This document shows, in pieces, positions 33,427-35,240 of a DNA stretch of 35,240 nt (positions are counted from its first letter, which is position 1; each line of letters starts with the position of its first letter). Both the position numbers and the translations under genes were made by a program. The notes under the pieces are model-generated. The model had not been told where the DNA came from. It saw only the letters and a list, made by a program, of their open reading frames with translations, and ran no database searches. Source of the stretch: Clostridiales bacterium (GTDB lineage: Bacteria > Bacillota > Clostridia > Oscillospirales > Oscillospiraceae); assembly GCA_029267755.1 (NCBI GenBank), contig JAJUHS010000008.1, positions 1 through 35,240 of the forward strand. Direction: 5' to 3'.

Positions 33427-34284
33427 TTGAAATCAATAATGAAATCCATAGACAGGTTCTGCGCAAAGCACCCCCGATTTGGCATCCCGAACCTGATGCT
33501 GTATATCGTAATTGCGAACGCCGTCGTCTACGTTTTTTCGCAGATTGACAGGACGGGCGGCTATTTCCTCTTTAATCTCTATTTTAATCCCTCCCGTATC
33601 CTGGCTGGAGAGGTATGGCGCCTCATTACGTTCATTTTTATTCCCGAAGGCTCAAACCTTCTTTTTGTGGCGCTTTTTCTTTACTTTTATTACTTTATCG
33701 GAAGCACGCTCGAAAGAACCTGGGGAAGCGGGAAATTCACAATTTATTATATCCTCGGGTATCTCCTGCTGGTGATTTTCGGCTTTATCGTCTGGATATT
33801 TACGGGTTCGTCCTCGCTTTGGGCGATTGATGCGCATTATCTCAACCTTTCGATGTTCTTCGCATTTGCGACTCTCTATCCCGAAACTCAGGTGCTGCTG
33901 TTCTTTATCATACCGATAAAAATTAAATGGCTGGCGCTTGTCGACGCAGCGTACTTTCTCTTTTATTTTTTAACAGGTCCCTTCCCGGTCAATTTCATGC
34001 CGGTGGTGGCAGTACTAAACTATCTCATATTCTGCGGCAGCGACCTTAAATATCTGCTTCAGCCGCTCAAGTACCGCGTATCGCGGCGCAGCGTCAATTT
34101 CCGGTCATCAGCCCACAAAGCCGAAAAGAAAAATGCCTCCGGCGCTTATATCCGCAAGTGCTCGGTTTGCGGCAGAACCGATAGGGATTACCCCAATCTT
34201 GAGTTCCGTTACTGCTCAAAATGCGACGGTTATCACTGCTTCTGCGAGGATCATATTAACAATCATATCCACTTCAAGGAATAA
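33427..34284 (+). CDS. Rhomboid-fold membrane protein lacking catalytic motif, with C-terminal zinc ribbon
   Basis: The 285-residue protein has about six membrane helices. The order resembles rhomboid proteins: GEVWRLITFIFIPEG matches the WRL loop, and YYFIGSTLERTWGSGKF matches the G-x-x-LE..WG segment. The serine motif GxSG expected in helix 4 is replaced by AHYLNLSMFF, and no helix-6 catalytic His is evident. So it is probably a pseudoprotease, like derlins and iRhoms in fold but not necessarily function. The C-terminus (about 245-285) carries CSVCG, YCSKC, CFCEDH and HIHF, likely binding one or two zinc ions in the cytoplasm. The TTG at 33427 has GGAGG at 7-nt spacing. Confidence 0.72.
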   Translation: MKSIMKSIDRFCAKHPRFGIPNLMLYIVIANAVVYVFSQIDRTGGYFLFNLYFNPSRILAGEVWRLITFIFIPEGSNLLFVALFLYFYYFIGSTLERTWGSGKFTIYYILGYLLLVIFGFIVWIFTGSSSLWAIDAHYLNLSMFFAFATLYPETQVLLFFIIPIKIKWLALVDAAYFLFYFLTGPFPVNFMPVVAVLNYLIFCGSDLKYLLQPLKYRVSRRSVNFRSSAHKAEKKNASGAYIRKCSVCGRTDRDYPNLEFRYCSKCDGYHCFCEDHINNHIHFKE

Positions 34285-34363
34285 ATCCGACAATATTGGC
34301 AAAAATAAATTCTGGCGTAGTATATTTGTATAATATTTTTTTGTGGTTTTTGTAACTTTTTTA

Positions 34364-34403
34364 TTGACTTTCCCAAACGGGAATGTTACTATAGCGTTAC
34401 TAT
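34364..34403 (+). promoter_or_regulatory. Promoter of the MarR gene with tandem GTTACTAT repeats
   Basis: TTGACT (34364-34369) and TACTAT (34387-34392) are 17 bases apart. GTTACTAT occurs twice with 11-base period (34385-34392 and 34396-34403), overlapping the -10 and the start site, which is where an autorepressor would bind. The rest of the 34285-34475 gap contains another TATAAT (34329-34334) without a good -35, and no hairpin. Confidence 0.6.
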
Positions 34404-34475
34404 GCTACATTGTTTTATCTATGTAAAAGACTTTTTCGCATTTTCTCCTGCAAATATACTTATGAGGTGATAAAA

Positions 34476-34955
34476 ATGTCACATCCTTTCAATCCGGAGA
34501 GAGCCAGAACTCTCAGAATCATCAGGCGTATAGATAATTCCCTGCTTAAAAACCGCAACAAAAGGCTTGCCGATTTTGACCTTACCGCAGCGCAATCGGA
34601 CATAGTGGTATATTTAATGAACAACTACCAGAAAAAGTCCGAAATAAACCAGCTTGACATACAGAGGCACCTTCAGCTTTCAAACCCGACCGTTTCCGGT
34701 CTTCTGAACCGTCTGGAAGAGAAGGGCTTTATCTCCAGGACTTCAAGCATACACGACGCGCGCTATAACTGCATTTCGCCCACGCAGAAGGCCCTTGAGC
34801 TGAGCAACGCAATGATCGAGCACATGTATTCCTCCGAGGATGCGATGCTTGACGGTCTTTCAAATTCCGAAAGGGATGAGCTTTACAGGCTTCTTTCCAT
34901 CGTTCTTGAAAATGTTGAAAAGGAAGAAGCGGAAAGCCAGAAAAAAGCGAAGTAG
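34476..34955 (+). CDS. MarR-family transcriptional regulator
   Basis: The 159-residue protein has a winged helix-turn-helix core (about 30-125): DFDLTAAQSDIVVYL, then the recognition region SNPTVSGLLNRLEEKGFISRTSS followed by HDARYNCISPTQKA, the wing with the conserved D-x-R. Dimerisation helices flank it, and the C-terminus is a charged tail. The ATG at 34476 has GAGGTGA at 5-nt spacing; an open frame reaching 34410 has no ribosome site. No adjacent transporter or enzyme gene marks its target. Control of the fab operon, as by FabT in other Firmicutes, is conceivable but unsupported here. Confidence 0.92.
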   Translation: MSHPFNPERARTLRIIRRIDNSLLKNRNKRLADFDLTAAQSDIVVYLMNNYQKKSEINQLDIQRHLQLSNPTVSGLLNRLEEKGFISRTSSIHDARYNCISPTQKALELSNAMIEHMYSSEDAMLDGLSNSERDELYRLLSIVLENVEKEEAESQKKAK

Positions 34956-35028
34956 CTTTCATAGATTGCAGACCGGCAAAGGATACGATTTTTTATCATC
35001 TGCAAAACAAACCAATGAAACGATATTT

Positions 35029-35093
35029 AAAGGCTTGAGCAAACGCTCAAGCCTTTACAGACTGTCAAAAAAGCCCAAAGGGCTTTTTTGACA
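35029..35093 (+). terminator. Two consecutive strong hairpins
   Basis: The first is a perfect 12-bp stem (35029-35040 with 35045-35056, loop AAAC) with arms AAAGGCTTGAGC. The second is a perfect 14-bp stem (35063-35076 with 35080-35093, loop AAA), containing AAAAAAGCCC/GGGCTTTTTT, a typical terminator. They lie 74 and 108 bases after the MarR stop and just before the repeat. The second could be part of the repeat unit, since TTTTTTGACAAG also borders the left copy. Confidence 0.8.
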
Positions 35094-35094
35094 A

Positions 35095-35105
35095 GGGGGG
35101 GGGGG
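35095..35105. repeat. Run of eleven G
   Basis: Eleven consecutive G bases join the terminator hairpin to the repeat. Such runs are prone to slippage and sequencing-length error, so the exact count is uncertain. On the opposite strand it is C11. Confidence 0.85.
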
Positions 35106-35108
35106 TTG

Positions 35109-35240
35109 CATGACGGCCGCTCTGCCGCGCCCGTCATGAGATGTGTCATTTCCGACGTACACGCCGCCGGAAATGACAGATTTGACTTTGTTTCCGCCAT
35201 TCGTGGCGGAAATTCTGCGAAGCTTTTTTGCTGTAAACAA
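35109..35240. repeat. Right copy of the hairpin-rich repeat, cut by the window end
   Basis: Positions 35118-35240 repeat 1-123. Stems here are CATGACGG/CCGTCATG (35109-35116 with 35131-35138), an 11-bp stem (35144-35154 with 35168-35178) and a 9-bp stem (35191-35199 with 35204-35212) with loop TTCG; the left copy has loop TTTG. The orientation is the same as in the left copy. No gene is contained. Confidence 0.88.

Noticed and set aside
1-35240. End repeats taken as proof of a circular molecule (plasmid or phage)
   Set aside because: The copies differ at three of 123 positions, so they are not the same stretch read twice, and the genes between are chromosomal housekeeping genes.
1-35240. CRISPR arrays, tRNA or rRNA genes, insertion sequences, prophage
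   Set aside because: No regularly spaced repeats, no transposase or integrase frames, and no tRNA- or rRNA-like stretch were recognised on either strand.

Overview
The window looks like a chromosomal segment from an anaerobic member of the Clostridia (Firmicutes/Bacillota), perhaps near Oscillospirales or Christensenellales. The basis is gene content: an FMN-type enoyl reductase FabK in the fatty-acid cluster, two-domain 2-hydroxyacyl-CoA dehydratase activases, a CoA-disulfide-reductase/rhodanese/TusA/DsrE fusion, strong GGAGG ribosome sites with frequent TTG and GTG starts, and TTGACA/TATAAT promoters. No phage, IS, tRNA, rRNA or CRISPR was seen. Both ends lie in copies of the same hairpin-rich 123-base repeat, so the window is probably a contig that broke at a dispersed repeat.

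Layout. 178-6827 (minus) is a tightly overlapping operon for chorismate, phenylalanine and tyrosine: leader peptide, DAHP synthase, tyrA, aroB, aroA, aroC, pheA. It starts at a perfect TTGACA-17-TATAAT promoter and runs through a leader peptide with ten consecutive Tyr/Phe codons and a terminator, which is a ribosome-stalling attenuator. 6885-12425 (minus) is a type II fatty-acid synthesis operon, fabH-acpP-fabK-fabD-fabG-fabF-fabZ. Diverging from it (12622-13441, plus) are an ECF-type sigma factor and its zinc-finger anti-sigma factor. Then come an SPFH/band-7 membrane protein with a small ribbon-helix-helix protein (plus), and a four-domain sulfur-handling oxidoreductase (minus) whose promoter has a CRP/FNR-like palindrome at about -41.

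17767-22010 (plus) holds a two-gene BadF/HgdC-type activase and HgdB-like pair of unknown substrate, followed by a PAS-GGDEF protein. 23987-26050 (minus) is an EF-G paralogue. 26263-33171 (minus) reads as one operon: metK, family 2 glycosyltransferase, O-antigen ligase-like protein, rlmB, and a large membrane protein that appears to be a P1B-type ATPase fold without its catalytic residues. 33427-34955 (plus) holds a rhomboid-like protein without the catalytic serine motif plus a zinc ribbon, and a MarR regulator. The window closes with two strong hairpins, a G11 tract and the second repeat copy.

Most interesting: the Phe/Tyr attenuator with its competing antiterminator, the pseudo-P-type ATPase, the CRP/FNR-like promoter site, the orphan activase pair, and the terminal structured repeats whose three differences all fall outside the stems. 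All statements rest on reading the sequence; no database search was run.
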